This document shows positions 10,936 through 25,873 of a stretch of DNA of 64,000 nt, piece by piece; position 1 is the first letter of the stretch, and every line of letters begins with the position of its first letter. The notes beneath the pieces are model-generated. The model was not told the origin of the DNA. It saw only the letters and a program-made list of their open reading frames with translations, and ran no database searches. This DNA is from Cyclaneusma minus (lineage: Eukaryota > Ascomycota > Leotiomycetes > Marthamycetales > Marthamycetaceae): the NCBI GenBank assembly GCA_037179335.1, contig JAKZHN010000024.1:248001-312000 (forward strand), written 5' to 3'. The translations under genes were made by a program, and so were the position numbers.

Positions 10936-11721
10936 TCATTTGCTCTCGTCCATCAGCTCAACCGGTGGTCGCGAAGTATGGGCCATGATTGGCTTCTCAA
11001 TTGGACTGAAACTTGCCGGCTCGTCTGTGAAGTCCTCCACAGCGATAGCGGGCAGGTTGGGGGAGTGGCCGTGATCGCTTGGGTTGTAGATTGTTGTCGA
11101 GCCACTCCTTGCTCGGCTCACAGCAGCATCTGTCTCGCTCATTGAGCTGTTTGGTGATGCAGGCAGGTCGGTGGCAGGTCGGTGGTGAAGTTTGGCGAGC
11201 GCTTCGGCGAGGTCCTCGGCGTGAACTAGCTTGTTGGGCGCGTCTTCGAGCTTCATTTCCCAGCCGTGGGGTGGGGATGGTGGCGGCGAGATGAAGTAGA
11301 GCTTGCCGGCATCGGGGAGAGGGAGGTGCTCGTCTTTGACTTCGATAGAGGTAGGTGCACCGAAGTAGACGCGAACACGCTCGCCCATGATCGATTCGCC
11401 ATCGAGGATTTGACGGATGCGGATTGCAGAGGCTTCGTCGAGGAAGGAGACGTGGATGCGGCGGAATGACTTGAGGGGTGCCCAAGTGTGAATTGGTGCC
11501 GAGGAGCTGATCAGGTCGCGGATAGTTTGGAGGTTATCGGGACGGAAGATTTCGACGTCTTGGAGGTTGGTGATCAAGAGGGTGTTGGATGGTGGCGTGG
11601 GCTGGGTGAGAGGTGGCAGGGAGGAGAGGTCGAGGGAGAGATGAGATGCGCGACTTCGAGAGGAGCGTCGAGAAGAAGCTTGGGAGTTGTCCACGGGGGA
11701 CAATTGGGGCGACGAGTCCAT
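10936..11721 (-). CDS. RCN1: Calcipressin (RCAN family calcineurin regulator)
   Basis: Binds and modulates the Ca2+/calmodulin-dependent phosphatase calcineurin. Single exon, 261 residues. After a Ser-rich N terminus, an RRM-like fold spans about residues 46-122 (NTLLITNL, then FRRIHVSFLDEASAIRIRQIL, then RVRVYFG). The diagnostic RCAN motif FISPPPSPP lies at 143-151, followed by HGWEMKLEDAPNK. PAIAVE at 224-229 resembles the PxIxIT docking site that binds calcineurin. Its 261 residues fit fungal members, called CBP1, RCN1 or cbpA in different species. The start is about 300 bases from the edge of the AT-rich block, the closest gene to it, so its promoter lies next to likely heterochromatin. 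An alternative start is not needed because the Ser-rich leader is typical. Confidence 0.92.
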   Translation of the reverse strand: MDSSPQLSPVDNSQASSRRSSRSRASHLSLDLSSLPPLTQPTPPSNTLLITNLQDVEIFRPDNLQTIRDLISSSAPIHTWAPLKSFRRIHVSFLDEASAIRIRQILDGESIMGERVRVYFGAPTSIEVKDEHLPLPDAGKLYFISPPPSPPHGWEMKLEDAPNKLVHAEDLAEALAKLHHRPATDLPASPNSSMSETDAAVSRARSGSTTIYNPSDHGHSPNLPAIAVEDFTDEPASFSPIEKPIMAHTSRPPVELMDESK

Positions 11722-12024
11722 TTTGGAGATTGTTGTGAAGTTGGTGAAGTTCGAGAAGTGGAGTGGCTGTTGTTCAGGATTGTAGTGAGCTTTGAGGATC
11801 TTTATATGTAGTTCTTAGGCTCGGTGGTTGGGCTGGGGGTTACGTTAGAGTGTTTTGTGTTTACAGTGGGACCGTGGTGGTTGCAAAGTCGTTGCGTATG
11901 GCTGAGCCACCTTTGCACATCTCGGGCCCTCGGCCGGTGCAACGCCAGGCATGTCGTGCGGACGCTGGCGGGCGCAGCGGGGCGGCCCAAGCTCAGCGGA
12001 GATAGGCGATCCGGCCGAAGCTTT
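11722..12024 (-). promoter_or_regulatory. Calcipressin promoter region abutting the AT-rich block
   Basis: The only upstream sequence available to calcipressin before composition collapses. The half next to the gene is ordinary, and 11,920-12,020 is GC-rich. No specific operator is identifiable. Confidence 0.45.
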
Positions 12025-12068
12025 ATTACCGGCAAAGGGGGGTTCCGCTATCATGTAAAGGAATAATT
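12025..12068 (+). repeat. Left terminal inverted repeat of the AT-rich block
   Basis: Starts ATTACC, then AA with a run of six G, then TCCGCTAT, then TAAA and GAAT. Against the reverse complement of 27939-27982, 33 of 44 positions match by hand alignment. It sits exactly where base composition drops. Confidence 0.65.
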
Positions 12069-15000
12069 TTATAAATAAAATAGTGAATATATTATAAGCG
12101 AATTTTTAAATCATAATTTCATAATTTATTTTATAATATACAATAAATTAAATTATCCATTTTTTTTTATAATTTATTTAATTGTTAATTTCTAGCTATA
12201 CAATTATTATTTTAATTTTATTAATAATAGAGTAATATTTGCTTATAACCCTTGCACTATATTTAATTTTAACCATTAATTGGCAATTATTAAAGTTAAA
12301 TACAATATAGCAATTATATTTAATTGTATTTGCTATAATATATATTTAATTATATATTATAGCTTATACTAGCCGTATTTAAAGCATATTAAATTTTTTA
12401 AAGCCAAGCCTTGGCCTATATAAATTCTATTAATTAGATTTACCAAGCAACGCGCAATTACCGCTATTTAATATAACGCCAATTATATTATTTAATATAT
12501 AGCTTTTTAAATTTTTGGCTATTAACAAGCATATTTTATAGCCCAATACCGTTATAGCCATTATTAATAAATAATTTTGCGGCTCCGGATATTGCGTTTT
12601 TTAAATACAATTTAATTATTAAAAAGCAATTAAAATACTGTATTATAAATATTTTGCCAATTTTATTTATAAATATAATATATAGCAAATAAAAAATAAA
12701 TTCTATTTTATATTTTGCAAATTTTATAAAATAAATTTTAAAAATCCTAATAATTATATATTTAGCAAATATAAATATAAATTTAAGAATTTTCAATTTC
12801 TATATAAAATATTAATAACTAAATATTAAATATATAGAAATTATTTTTAATAATTGCTTTTAATTTTTTAAATAGTATAATATTATTTATAAGAATAAAA
12901 ATTAAAATTAATTCCATTTTAAAGCAATTTTTTTTGGCGCAATATAGCCTTTTGCTGCCAAATTAATAAAATAGCAGCTGTATTCCCAATTATAAATTTC
13001 CAAATTAGCAATGCTAATTTTGCTAATAGCGTTTTTTCTTTTATTTTCCGCCCAGTATTTTTTAATTTTATATTGCTATTTTTTTCATCTATTTTTATTT
13101 TAAAGCCCAAGCCTATAAATATTAATAAAAACCATTTATTTAATTTTGGCTATATAAAACGGCTTATTTTTAAAATATTTTTAAAAAAGCTATTTTTATT
13201 TGCTATAATTAATATTTTAAAAAACGCTATAGAAAATATACTTAAAATTGCAATATAATAAGCGCTTTAATTTAATATTATTAGCAAAGCAATATAATAT
13301 ATATTTGCTATATATATAAAAAACATTTGCTAATTTATTACAAGGGCAATAATATATATAATAGCCAATATTTTAAAAACAAAGTAAAAAATATTGCCAA
13401 TACTATAATAAAAAAAGAAATTTCCAATTAAAAAATTAAAAAAGCAATTTAATTTGCTATTAATATCTATATTTATAATATTTGCATATTTGCTGCAAAA
13501 GCAATAATAAAGATTATTTATAATATAAAACAAAATAAAAAATATAGCTATAAAAGCAATAATAAAAACTATTAATATATAGGCAATTAAAAGGAAATTG
13601 CAAAATTAGGCGGCCAAAAATATAAAAGCTGCTTTAAAATATATATAAAAAAAGGCAAATAGCCTTTAAAAAAAGCAAATTTTTTAAATAAAACGCGGCT
13701 TTTCGGTATTCAAAAAGTAATAAAAAAGCTTATGCAAAACAATATCCAAAATAAAATTAAAATAAAGCGCTATTTTTGCATTTATAAATAAAATTAACGG
13801 ATTATTAAAAAATAATATATATATTTATTGCAATAAAGCAAATTAAACGCAATTAAATTTAAAAAATCATTTAGCAAACGTTTAATAATTTTTTATATTG
13901 CAAAATAAAGCAAATGCAATTTGCTTTAAATAAATTTTTATTTTGCTATAAAAAAATATACAATTTATCTTCCAAATAAACCGGGCAATTAAATCGGCTT
14001 TAAGCTTTATTAATATAAATTTAAATAATGGTTTTTTTTATTAAGCGCTTAAAAAATAAAGTTTTTTTTTATTAAAGCATATATTAAAAAACCTGCTTTT
14101 AAAAATTATATTAATATTAACAATGCTAATAATGCTAATAATATTAATAATATTAGCGCCGCTAATATTAATACCGCTAATATTAAAGCCTAGGATATTT
14201 TATAAATTAAGTTTACCTTATATATATATTATATTATATATAAATAATTATAATTATATATATTATATTATATATAAATATATTATTTATATATATACCA
14301 AAATATATAGCAAGCAATTTCAATATTTTAATTACGCATTTAATTTAATTTATTTTATATATATAATTAATTATTCCCATTTTAAATAATTATATATATA
14401 TATATTATTTTAAATCCATATTAATAAATAATTATTTATTCTTTCCTAGCCTAATCTTTTAATTTTCCTAATAATCCCTTAAAAATATATAATTTAAATT
14501 TTTTTATTAAAATTTAAATAGCTCAAATATTTTCGCCGCTAAAAACGCCTCGCCTATTAAAACCCGCTTTAATTTTTTATCTAAATTCTTTAAACTTTTA
14601 TCCTGCTATATTAAACTATTTATTATATTTTGCAAAAGATTACCGCTTTTTCCCTATATCCGCTTTTTTAAAAATTAAACCAATTTAAAATATAAGCTTA
14701 TATTATATATTAATTATCTATAAAACCTTTATTTTATTTTATTTTTTATTAATTTTAATAGCAATTTCTATATTCTCCTATTAATAAACAAAACTATTAT
14801 AAGCTTTTTTAGCCAGTAAATCAATTTTTCCCTATATTTTATTAAAATAAGATATAACTTTTTTTATAATTTTTTTTCCAAATTTTTATAATCTATTTAA
14901 TAATATAAAAATTTATTACAATTTATTAGTTATTATTATTTTAATACTATTTTTTTAAAAAAATGCTTTTTATATATATATATAATTAAAAAATAATAGC

Positions 15001-18000
15001 TTATAAAAACTTGTAATAATAAGCTTTGAAAATAGCAATTATATTTTAATGCATTAGCAAATATTTGGCAGCAATGCTTATTAGCAATTATAAAAGCTTA
15101 ATATTAATAAGCTTTTTTTTCTCCTTTAATTTTATTGCTAATATAATATAGCTATTAAAGTTATTTAATATTAGATATACTATTTTATTTTTATTATTTT
15201 TAATAATATAGATTTAAAATAACAATAAAAATATAAAAATATAATTCCTATTATTTATACCTTTTTATTGTATTTTTAATAAAAACCAAGCCGTTTTATA
15301 TTAATATTTTTAAAAGCTTTTAATTTGGCAGCTATATCAATAATTAATAGCATATATTTATTATTAGTATTTGTATTAATTATAAATTCAATAAATAATT
15401 TAATTTATACCTTTTTAAAATCACGCAGCTATATATCCAATAATTTCTTATTTAATAGCCTTTTATTGAATATTATATAATAAAAAAGGCCTATTTTATT
15501 TATATTATATTGATTTCGGGTGGGATATTTACTAGCCTTATAATATTGTTTTTTTAAACCAATATTAAAATCGTTTTTAAATACCTTTTTAAATTAATAG
15601 CGTATTTTATAGATATTAAATTATTATTTTAAAAACACGGGCATCGCTTTATTAGGATAAATTTTAAGCTATAAATAATAAATATATTTTTTAAAATTTC
15701 ATTTTATAATAATTTAACCATTTATTTTGGCTTTTTACTGCTATTTAAAAAAATCCGCTTTAAATTAAAGCTATTTAAAAAAACATTATTAAGCTAAAAT
15801 ACCGGAACTTTATTTAGCTCGCTTTTGCATTTAATTTTTCTATTATAATTGCTAATAACGTCCTGCAATTTACCAATATTGAAAAGGCTAAATGGCTTTT
15901 TTTACTTAATTCTTTCATTTGCACTATTGCAGTTTTTTTTATATTAGCGCTTTTCAGGCATTATAGCAATAATGCATTAAAAACTTTAAAATTCGAAATT
16001 TCTGCATTAAAATTTTGCAAAATTCCCTATATTTTTCTATAAAGCAAAAATATAATGGCTTTGGTAATTAATAATTTATATTTAAAAAAACTAATATATT
16101 AAATATAAATATTTACTATTTAATTATAAATACCAGCAATATAAATATATTCCAATACATTTCGTATATTTTAATAGCATTATAATTATAGTAAAATTTC
16201 CTTTTTTAAAAAGCTCTTAACCATTGCAGCCTAAACGGTAAACGTCGCAATAGTATTATTACCGGCATTATAAATAAAGCCTTGATTAATTTTTTGTATT
16301 GCCAAATTAATTAATGCTTTTGTATTCCAAATACTTTTATAATACCTATTAATTTTTATAATATTAATTAAAAAAAACTGCAAAATTATAAAAAAATTTA
16401 TATTTTGTAACTATTTAATATCGCTATCTAAAATATAGCTAATAATTGCGATATTCCCTTTAATTTAAATATTTTAAAAATATTAATCTATTATATTTAA
16501 AATTATATTTTATAATAATCTTTCGAATTCTTTATTACCCTAATGCAATATATTAATTATTCTTGCACTAATATACAAAATTATTATATTTTCCAAAGCC
16601 TTATTAATCAAATATTTAATAATTATATAGCTATTATTAATATTTATTAAACGGCCAAATGGCAAATATTTAAAAGCCTTTACCAATTCAATTTCCAATA
16701 TCTTGCTATTATTTAATATTTTAATATTAAATAAAATCCAAATTATCCGGCGCTATATTTTTTTAATATTAAGTATAAAGCAATAAATAATATTAATATA
16801 TATATATATATATATATTGCGGAAAATAGCAGTTTGCAATAATATTGGATTTTAATAATTGCATTAGGCAAAAAAATAATTAATTATTTAAAAAACAATT
16901 TTTATTAATATTTATAATATATTAAATAATAAAAACTCTAAAAACAATTTATAGTATAATAAGCATTTCCTTAGCCAAATAGCAGCTATTTTTGCAGCAG
17001 CCTAGAAAATCTTTTATTTGCTTAAAGCCTTTCAGGCTATTTGTATTTTAATAAATAAATTTAAAATTTAAAATTCAATTATTGCTTTTTATTTAATTTC
17101 TGCTAATTTTTCAATAATTAAAAATTTATATATTTAAAGCTTTAATTTAGCAATATAAATAAATTCAAAAGCGCCTTTTTTAATAAATATTGCAAATATT
17201 TATTAAAAAAAGATATTTTATAAAAGAATTATAACGCAGCGATTAATATTATTATATTAAAAGCCATGATTATATATATTCAATTAATAATTATAATTTA
17301 TTTCTCTACCCTATTAATATATTCCAATTTAAAAGCTAAGAAAATCAATATTTTATATTTTATAATATATGCGCTTTAATTTCAAACCAATTGCAAATTA
17401 AAAAAGGGCTTTATTTTATTAATTTGCAAAATATATATTATTTTAAAATTATATTGCAAAATAGCATTGCTAAAATCCAAATAGAATTTAATATATCTTT
17501 ATTTAAAAAAGTATAATTAATTCTAATGTATAAAAGAAAATGCAATATAGCTATAAATAATATTAAAATTACAATATCTCTTTAATATATATTTTCCCAA
17601 TATCCGTGCGCTTTATAATTATAATTTATCCGTTATAAGCAAAAGGCATTAGAAAAATACCATATTTTATAAAAAGCTATAAAAGCATTTTAATAAAATT
17701 AATATTTTTCTTATTTTTTATATATATTTTTATTTTAAAGCTAATATTAGCTAGTTTAATATTAAATAATTGCCTTTGGCAAATATTTAATAAAAATCCT
17801 ATACTATAATATATTTTTCCAAATAATATTTAAATAACTTTTAGCTTTATTTTATTTATTTTAAAAGAAATCAAAATAATTTTAATATTTCCAAAACTCC
17901 GGGATAAAAAAAACTTGCATTAGGAAATACCGAATTTTTTTAGCAATTATTATATTTACCGCTTTATTTAATATTTGCGCAATTTAAATAAAAATTAATT

Positions 18001-19552
18001 TGCTTTAAGCTATATGCTTTTTTAAAAAACCATTTGATTGCCAAAAGCTTTTTTAAATAAATTTTAAAGCCCTTTAAAAGCGTAATAGTAAAATTTTTAA
18101 TACCTGCTATTAAAATACTAAAAGTAATTATTATATAATTAATATTCTTTTTAAAAGCCATTTATTAAAAAACATTTAAATTACCAAAATAGAAAATATA
18201 TTAAAATATAAAAGCATTATTGGTTTAAAAAATTATATGTATTTCTTTTATTTAAAAATAAATTGGATATATTTATTGCTAATAAAGCTAAATCGATTAA
18301 TATAATTAAAATATATAATATATTAATTAAAAGCTTAATACATTAAAAAACCAAGGCAAATTTAATATTATTAATTTTTGTTATTTTATAAATAAATATT
18401 AATTGTAATTAAATATTTAAAAAATAACGCCCAATTGTAATTTAAAATATTAAATAATAAAATTGGCAATAAAATTATATTAATATAAACAATTATAGCC
18501 GGATTTCAGATTATAAAATATTTATAAATTATAATATACATTATTAGCAATATAGCTAGATAATAAATACTATTTAAATATATAATTAAAATATAAATAT
18601 AAAAATTATTTATTTTTGCAATATATTTTTAAAGGATATTTTTTAATTAATAATAAAAAAATTAAAATTTTGCAATAATATATAAATATTTCAAATCTTT
18701 TTAAAAGAATAAGAAATCTGCTGCGCAATTTGGTTTGTTTTATAGCAAATATTTTGGAAAGTAAAAATAGCATTTTTTTAGTTTTTTAAAAAAAATTAAA
18801 GCAAATATTAAAAATATTTGAATAGGCTTTGATAAATAAAAGCTATAATATTATATTATTGAAATAATTGGTAAATTGTATTATATTGGTAATTTAATAA
18901 AAAAAGTAATTTATTATAATAATTTATACAATAAATTTAAATTATATTTAAAAATATAGATATAATAAAATATGCTTTTAATTTAGAGATGCTTATATTA
19001 AAAAATAAAATAAATTTAATTAAATTTAAATTAAAAATATATATTTACAATTTATAATATAATTTATACCAATTTTATAGCTTTTTTGCCAATTTCGATT
19101 ATAATAATAATTATAATAAAAAATACAATATTTAATTAAAGATAAGCGCCATTATGCGATTTATTTAAGTTTTATTAATATTAATTATATAAAACTTATT
19201 TCAGCAATAAATTCAGCCTTTATTTTTTATTTTTTATATATATTATATTAAAATATATAGCAATTTTTTTAAAAAAAATTATTAAAAGTTTTAAAAGCGG
19301 GGAAAGATATAGCAATACTTCTTTAATATTGGCTGTATATCCTTATTTAATAAATAATAAAATCGCTATTTTTTATATTTTTATATGCATTTGCTTTAAA
19401 AGCGCGTTTAAATCAATTAAATAAATAAATATAAAAATAAATATATTCCATTATTTAATTAGCTGCTATTGTACTTTTTTAAATTATATTAAATTTGCAA
19501 TATATAGCTAAATTAATTTATACATTTAAATCTTTATTAATATATATAATTA

Positions 19553-19659
19553 ATATATATAAATAATATATATAAATAATATATATAAATAATATATATA
19601 AATAATATATATAAATAATATATATAAATAATATATATAAATAATATATATATATATAA
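19553..19659. repeat. Tandem 13-bp AT minisatellite
   Basis: About eight copies of a 13-base unit of the form AAATAATATATAT, nearly identical to each other, inside the mutated block. Confidence 0.85.
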
Positions 19660-22600
19660 TAGAAAAATTCCCGGACGCGCTAAAAAAACCATTTAATAAA
19701 AAAATAGCTATTTATAAAGCTATGAACTATATATTAATAATGCTTTAAATAAAGTCTTTTAAAATATTGCATTAATTTTTTTAATATAATAAAATTGCCT
19801 AAAATTTTATTTTAATTATTTATTGCTTTATTAATATTTATAAAAATTATTCCGACCAATTTTTATAAAATACGCATTAATATATAATAAATTAATATTT
19901 TTCAAATTATAGCGCATTTCCAATTGCGCCCGTTTTTGCAAATTGTATTTTAAATAAATCTAATAATAAAATTATTTAAATTAAATTTCAGCAATTTAAA
20001 ATGCTTTTTTAATTATATAAATATATATATATTGCAATTATAATAAAAAAATATTTTTATAACATAATAATTATATATATATTATTATTTAAATCTTTAT
20101 TTAAAAATATAATCGCTATGCTAAAAAATCCATTTGCGCCGTTTAAACTTGGCTTTGCTCACGGGTTTATTGCTTGCATCCAAAATAGCAAATTTATTAT
20201 TATTGCTAAAAATATTATTAAAGCCTTAAATTTTATTGGCCTTTTTTATTATCTGCTTTAAAATAATAAAAACAATCCAATTAGCTATTAAACCCTTTTT
20301 AAAAATAAGGCTATAATTTATAGATTTAGCGGTTATATTGCTAATAAAATTAAAATTAAAATCTATTTTATTAAATTTGGCTATTTTGCAAATAATTTAT
20401 ATAATTAAATAATTTTGCAATTATATAGCTTTTAAATTTAATAGTGCTATAATAATTGGTAAAACTAATAGCTTAAATATTATATTATATATTACTATTG
20501 CTAAATTAGCTTTAAAAATCCATATTTATACAAAATGCATATATATATTATAAAATAAATATACTATTAAAAATGGATAATAAATGGGATTAAAATAATG
20601 AAAAAAAAATTGGAAATACAATTTGTTTTATTAATCTCCGGATTTCCGCTTTATAAAATTGAAGAAATTTAAATAGCTAAGCATTAAGCCTAAATTAATT
20701 GGGATAACCTTAAATATTATATCCTAGCTCCGGTTTTTAATATATTAATATATTATAATATAAAATACAATGCATTAAATTATATGACCTATTACATACC
20801 TTTTTATATAAATTTACGGAATTAATAGTTGCCGCACTTTTTAAATTAAATATTGTATTAAAACATATTTATTTAAAAAAATTGAAATAATAATAGGAAT
20901 TTAAATATAATATAATTAATTTATTATAATTTTAATCTCCAAAACATTATTGGATTGCATAGCTTAAAATATATTTTTTAAACACGGGCTATACGCTTTT
21001 AAATTTCGGCGCAAATTTTCCAATATTAATAGACTTTTTATTTATTTAAATCTCTTTTTCTTTATATTTAATTTAAATAATTTTGAAATTTCTTTTTATA
21101 TTTAAAAGCTTTTTTAATTTTTTATAGGCCCGGCTATTTAATTTTAATAACGGCTAGGGCGCGGTAATAAAAGTCTAAATAAAAAGCTAAAAAGGCTAAG
21201 GCATTATTTCATTTATTATTATAATTATATTTAATTTATAAATTAAATAATTAATATATATATAAATTGCTTAAATAAATTATAAATTTCCAAATAATAC
21301 CTATAATAATATTTATAAAAATCTAAAGTATAATATTTAATATTGAATTAAAATGCCGCTGGATATACTTTACCCGGGCTTATTAAAATAGCCCCAAATA
21401 TATTAATAATAGCTTTTATAAATAGATAATAATTCAATTCTTTTAAAAAAAAATTAAAAGCTAGGGCTATTTAACCATATAATTATTGTAATAATTTTCA
21501 AAAATTTCAAATTATAATTAAATTTAGCCTTAATTTTAAATAAATTTCTATAAAAAATAATTTCAAAATTTATTTAAATTGCAAAATAAAAAAATCAATT
21601 AGCTAGATTATAATTTTGGCATTGTAAAATTATATATTCTAATAGCCCAAAAATAAGGACATCCATTTGTTTTTAAAAAAATAATAATATTAGAATTTAT
21701 ATTAATAAAAATATATAAAACGGGTTTTCCAAGTTATAGTAGTATATGATTGCATATTTAAATTTAATATTTATTGCTAAAAAGCTATATTATTAAAAAG
21801 CTATAATTTAGAAAATTTCATAGCCTTAATTTATATTGCATTTAAATAATTAATAAAATTTCAAATGCGGGAATTTAATTATTTTTGGCCTTTTGCAAAT
21901 AATCTATTGATTTTAATATTTATCGCTATATACATTTATAATATTAAAGCTATTTAATACCATTTTTTTACAATATATATAATTAAATATAGGCTAGCAA
22001 AATTTAAAAATTTGCATTATTTATTTATTTATTTTTCTTTATTTTTTTCTATTTTATATGCAATAAAATAACGCCGGCTAATTCCTTTTTATTCTTAATA
22101 TTATATATAATTTTTTATATAAAATATTGCTAAATCCAATAATTTGCGCTATATTCCCTAATTGCAACCAAAATAAATTTAATAATTTATTATAATTTGG
22201 CTTTAATAGCGTATAAATCTTTATTATTTAAAAAACCAAATATTTTTTATAATGCAAAATAAATATAAAAATGTTATTAATGCAATATAATATATTATAG
22301 TATTATATATAAATTTCTATATTTAAAATCATTTTTGCTTTTAAAACCTTGAAAATATAATATTAGCTAGCGTTTTTATTATAAAATATATAATAAATTT
22401 TTTATATAAAAATAATTCTTTTTATATTATTTAATTTTGTATATCGTAAAATAAAATATATTTTTTATATTATAATTCTATTTAAATATATAGCGAAAAT
22501 TTTTATTTAAAAATTATTAATATATTTTTTAGCAAATATTATATATTTAATTTAATAATTTTATATTTGAAAATATTCAAAAAAGCCTTTGGCTCCAAAT

Positions 22601-23780
22601 AATTTAAATTCGCTTTAAATTTATCAAAAATATTTAATTCATTGATAATACTATTAAATTTTATATTAAGCAAAAAAATAAATTTTAAAATAGAAAAAAT
22701 AAATTTTAAAATCGCTGGATATATTTTATAAATATATTAAATAGCAGCCGTTTTTTTGCTTATTATATTAATATTGAATAATATATTAGGAATTTTGCTA
22801 AAAACAACTATTAAAAACTATATTGCATATTTAATGTTTTTAATAAAAAAACTTAATTTCTTTATAATTGCTTGCAGCAATCCAGTTTTTAAAAAGCTTA
22901 TAAAATTATTTAAATATAAAAGCATTGCAATTAAATATCATACTATAAAATAATATTATATTAGGAAACTAAATAGCCTAATATGTATTTTAAAATATTT
23001 TGTACTTTAGTCGAATAAATTAAGGCTTTAATTTTCCTTTTATTATTTGGCTTAATTACCACGAATTAAAAATTACAATTTTTAATTTCAATTATTATTA
23101 ATTGCTTTAAATCAATTATAATAAATATTGGCATTAAAATTACAGGATAATAATTATACATTAAATTAAAAAGTTGATTTTTTTAACAAAATTAGCGCTA
23201 GTGGCCAATATTTCATATATATATTAATAATAAATTCGCAATTTAAAAAGCATTTTTTGCAAATTTTAATATATCGCCTTGGACGGATTTGGATTTATTA
23301 ATACTATTATTATATAAGCTATTAATTTAAATAAATAAATAATATAATTAATTAATTTCAAATTGGATATTTTTAATATATTAATTTTCGCTATTTAACT
23401 TTTTTTTCTTTTTCCTAAGCCAATTATATAAAATAAATACTATAATAATTGCTTCCCGCCTGCTTTTTATAAAATTTTATTATATATAATACGCCGGCAA
23501 TTTAATTCTTTCTTAGCCAGGATATAATAAAAAAAATGCCTCATTTTTTTGTTTTTATAAAAAAGTTTTTAAGGAATTTAAAAAGCTTGCGGTCCTATTT
23601 ATATAATTCGTTATAGGCGGAATTTATAAAGCGGGATTTAATAATATTAATTACCAAAAACAAATTATATAAAAAAAGCTTATATTTTATTATATTTTGA
23701 AAGTTTGCAATAGCCTTTCGCTTAATATTAATGCCGGTATTTATATAGTATTTTAATATATAAATTATTATATTATAATA

Positions 23781-23872
23781 TATTTTATTTGCGAATATTT
23801 TATTTGCGAATATTTTATTTGCGAATATTTTATTTGCGAATATTTTATTTGCGAATATTTTATTTGCGAATA
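23781..23872. repeat. Tandem 15-bp repeat containing GCGAAT
   Basis: Six consecutive copies of ATTTTATTTGCGAAT, essentially perfect. Each copy keeps a GCG, which is unusual in this AT-rich DNA, so the array probably expanded after the mutation. Confidence 0.9.
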
Positions 23873-25725
23873 TTTTTTTAATATTTAGTAATAATTAAAT
23901 AATGCCAGCAAGTTTTATTAGCTATATAATTTTTAATATCAAAATCTGTATTTTGCTAAAATAAATTTTTAACCAATAGTAATAAAAATAGAAATAAAAA
24001 GCGTATTTTTTCATTAATATTTATTATAATATTATAATTTAAAATTGCAATATATATATATATATATATATATAATCTTATAATAATAATTAAAATATTC
24101 AAAAATTATTCTCGCTTATACTTGCTTAAATTTAAAAGCATTATATATAATTTTAAATTAAAATAATAATTGCTATAATATAAATTAAATTTATTTTGGT
24201 AAAAAAAATATATAATATATATAAAGATTTTTTTAAAAATTCCAATATCCCAAGCAAATAGTTTTTGCTATAGCATTTAATTTCAAACTCGCTTATAATA
24301 AAAAAATGCTTAAATAAAAAACAAAAACGCGATTTTTGTTTTTGCTTTTGTTTTTTTTTGCTTTTTTTAATATATTCAATTAAAATAATTAATAAATAAT
24401 TAATTAAATCTTAAAATATAAAAAAATATTTTTAATAATCCATTTTATAATCTTTTTATTATTAATTTGCATTGCGCAAAACTAATTAAAATTCATTTTT
24501 TTATTAGCTAAATTAAATTATTTTTATATATATTGTAGTAATTATTAATAATAAAAATTAATTTATGCTTTTATATAGGTTTTATCTTTTGTATATTATA
24601 AATAAAATAAATAAAATAAAATTTTTCTTTATTTTTAAAAGTTTTAATAATATAAAGCCAATTTATATTGAAAATATTTATATATTTTTTAATATCCCGC
24701 ACGATAAAAAGCACTTTGCTAATATAATATTTAAAAATACCTTTACCTTTATAATTAAAAAGGCATTTAAGTTTTCAATATTAATAAAAGATATAATTAA
24801 AAAATAAATACAGCAAATGTTTAAAACGCAATAAAAAACACACAAATTCCTTTATACTGGCCCGGGTTAAAACCCCCTGAGCTTTTAATTTATATAATTT
24901 TATTAAATTGGAATTTTAACATATTATTTTATAATAAACATTTTTATTTAAAAAACCAATACTTATTGAATTAAATAGGATTAATTATAAATTATTTTAA
25001 TAAAACCAGGCTTTTAAGGCCTATTTCTTTTTTTTAATTGGTATTTTTAATTAATTAAAGGATATCTTCTCACGGCATAGCAATGGCTTAGTAGTAGAAA
25101 ATCGGATTTATTTTATTATTATTATTTTTTATTTAAAAAATAATTTTAATTGCCTAATATCTATTATTAATTATAAAATTAAATAAAAAGCCATATATAT
25201 TTTCTAAATAATATTATAAATTTTATAATATAGCGCAATAGCCAATCAAAAACTATTTAAATTGGGCAAATATATATCCTAATTAATTATTTTTGCACGG
25301 CTATTATAAATGGTTTATTATTTATATAAAAGAAAAAAAACTGGATTTTTAAAGGCATTATTTTTCGATACCGTGTCCGTCGATATTATATCCGTTAATA
25401 TTATATCCATTAATATTATATATATTAATTTTATATTATTATTGGAGTTATTCTCGAATTTCGCATTTATATCTCCAAGCTTAATTTTTTCATCCGATAA
25501 AATGAATTCAAATTAATTTATATAAAATAAATTATTATAAATTACCTAATAAATACTAATAAATAATTGCGCATTTTAATTGCTTTAACGCAAACTCTTA
25601 TATATATAATATTTGTCGCAAATATATACCGGATTAATCACAAATTGAAAATAGCTAAAATAAATGGCTAGCATTGGCTATATACTAGATTGAAAGGCTA
25701 TTTTTAAAATAAAAATATAATTTAA

Positions 25726-25873
<148 letters not shown>

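Noticed and set aside
23781..23872. CRISPR-like array
   Set aside because: Contiguous 15-bp tandem units with no spacers, in a eukaryote.
12536..25516. Open frames of 60-90 residues in the AT-rich block
   Set aside because: Low-complexity Ile/Lys/Asn/Tyr/Phe products expected by chance in such AT-rich sequence.
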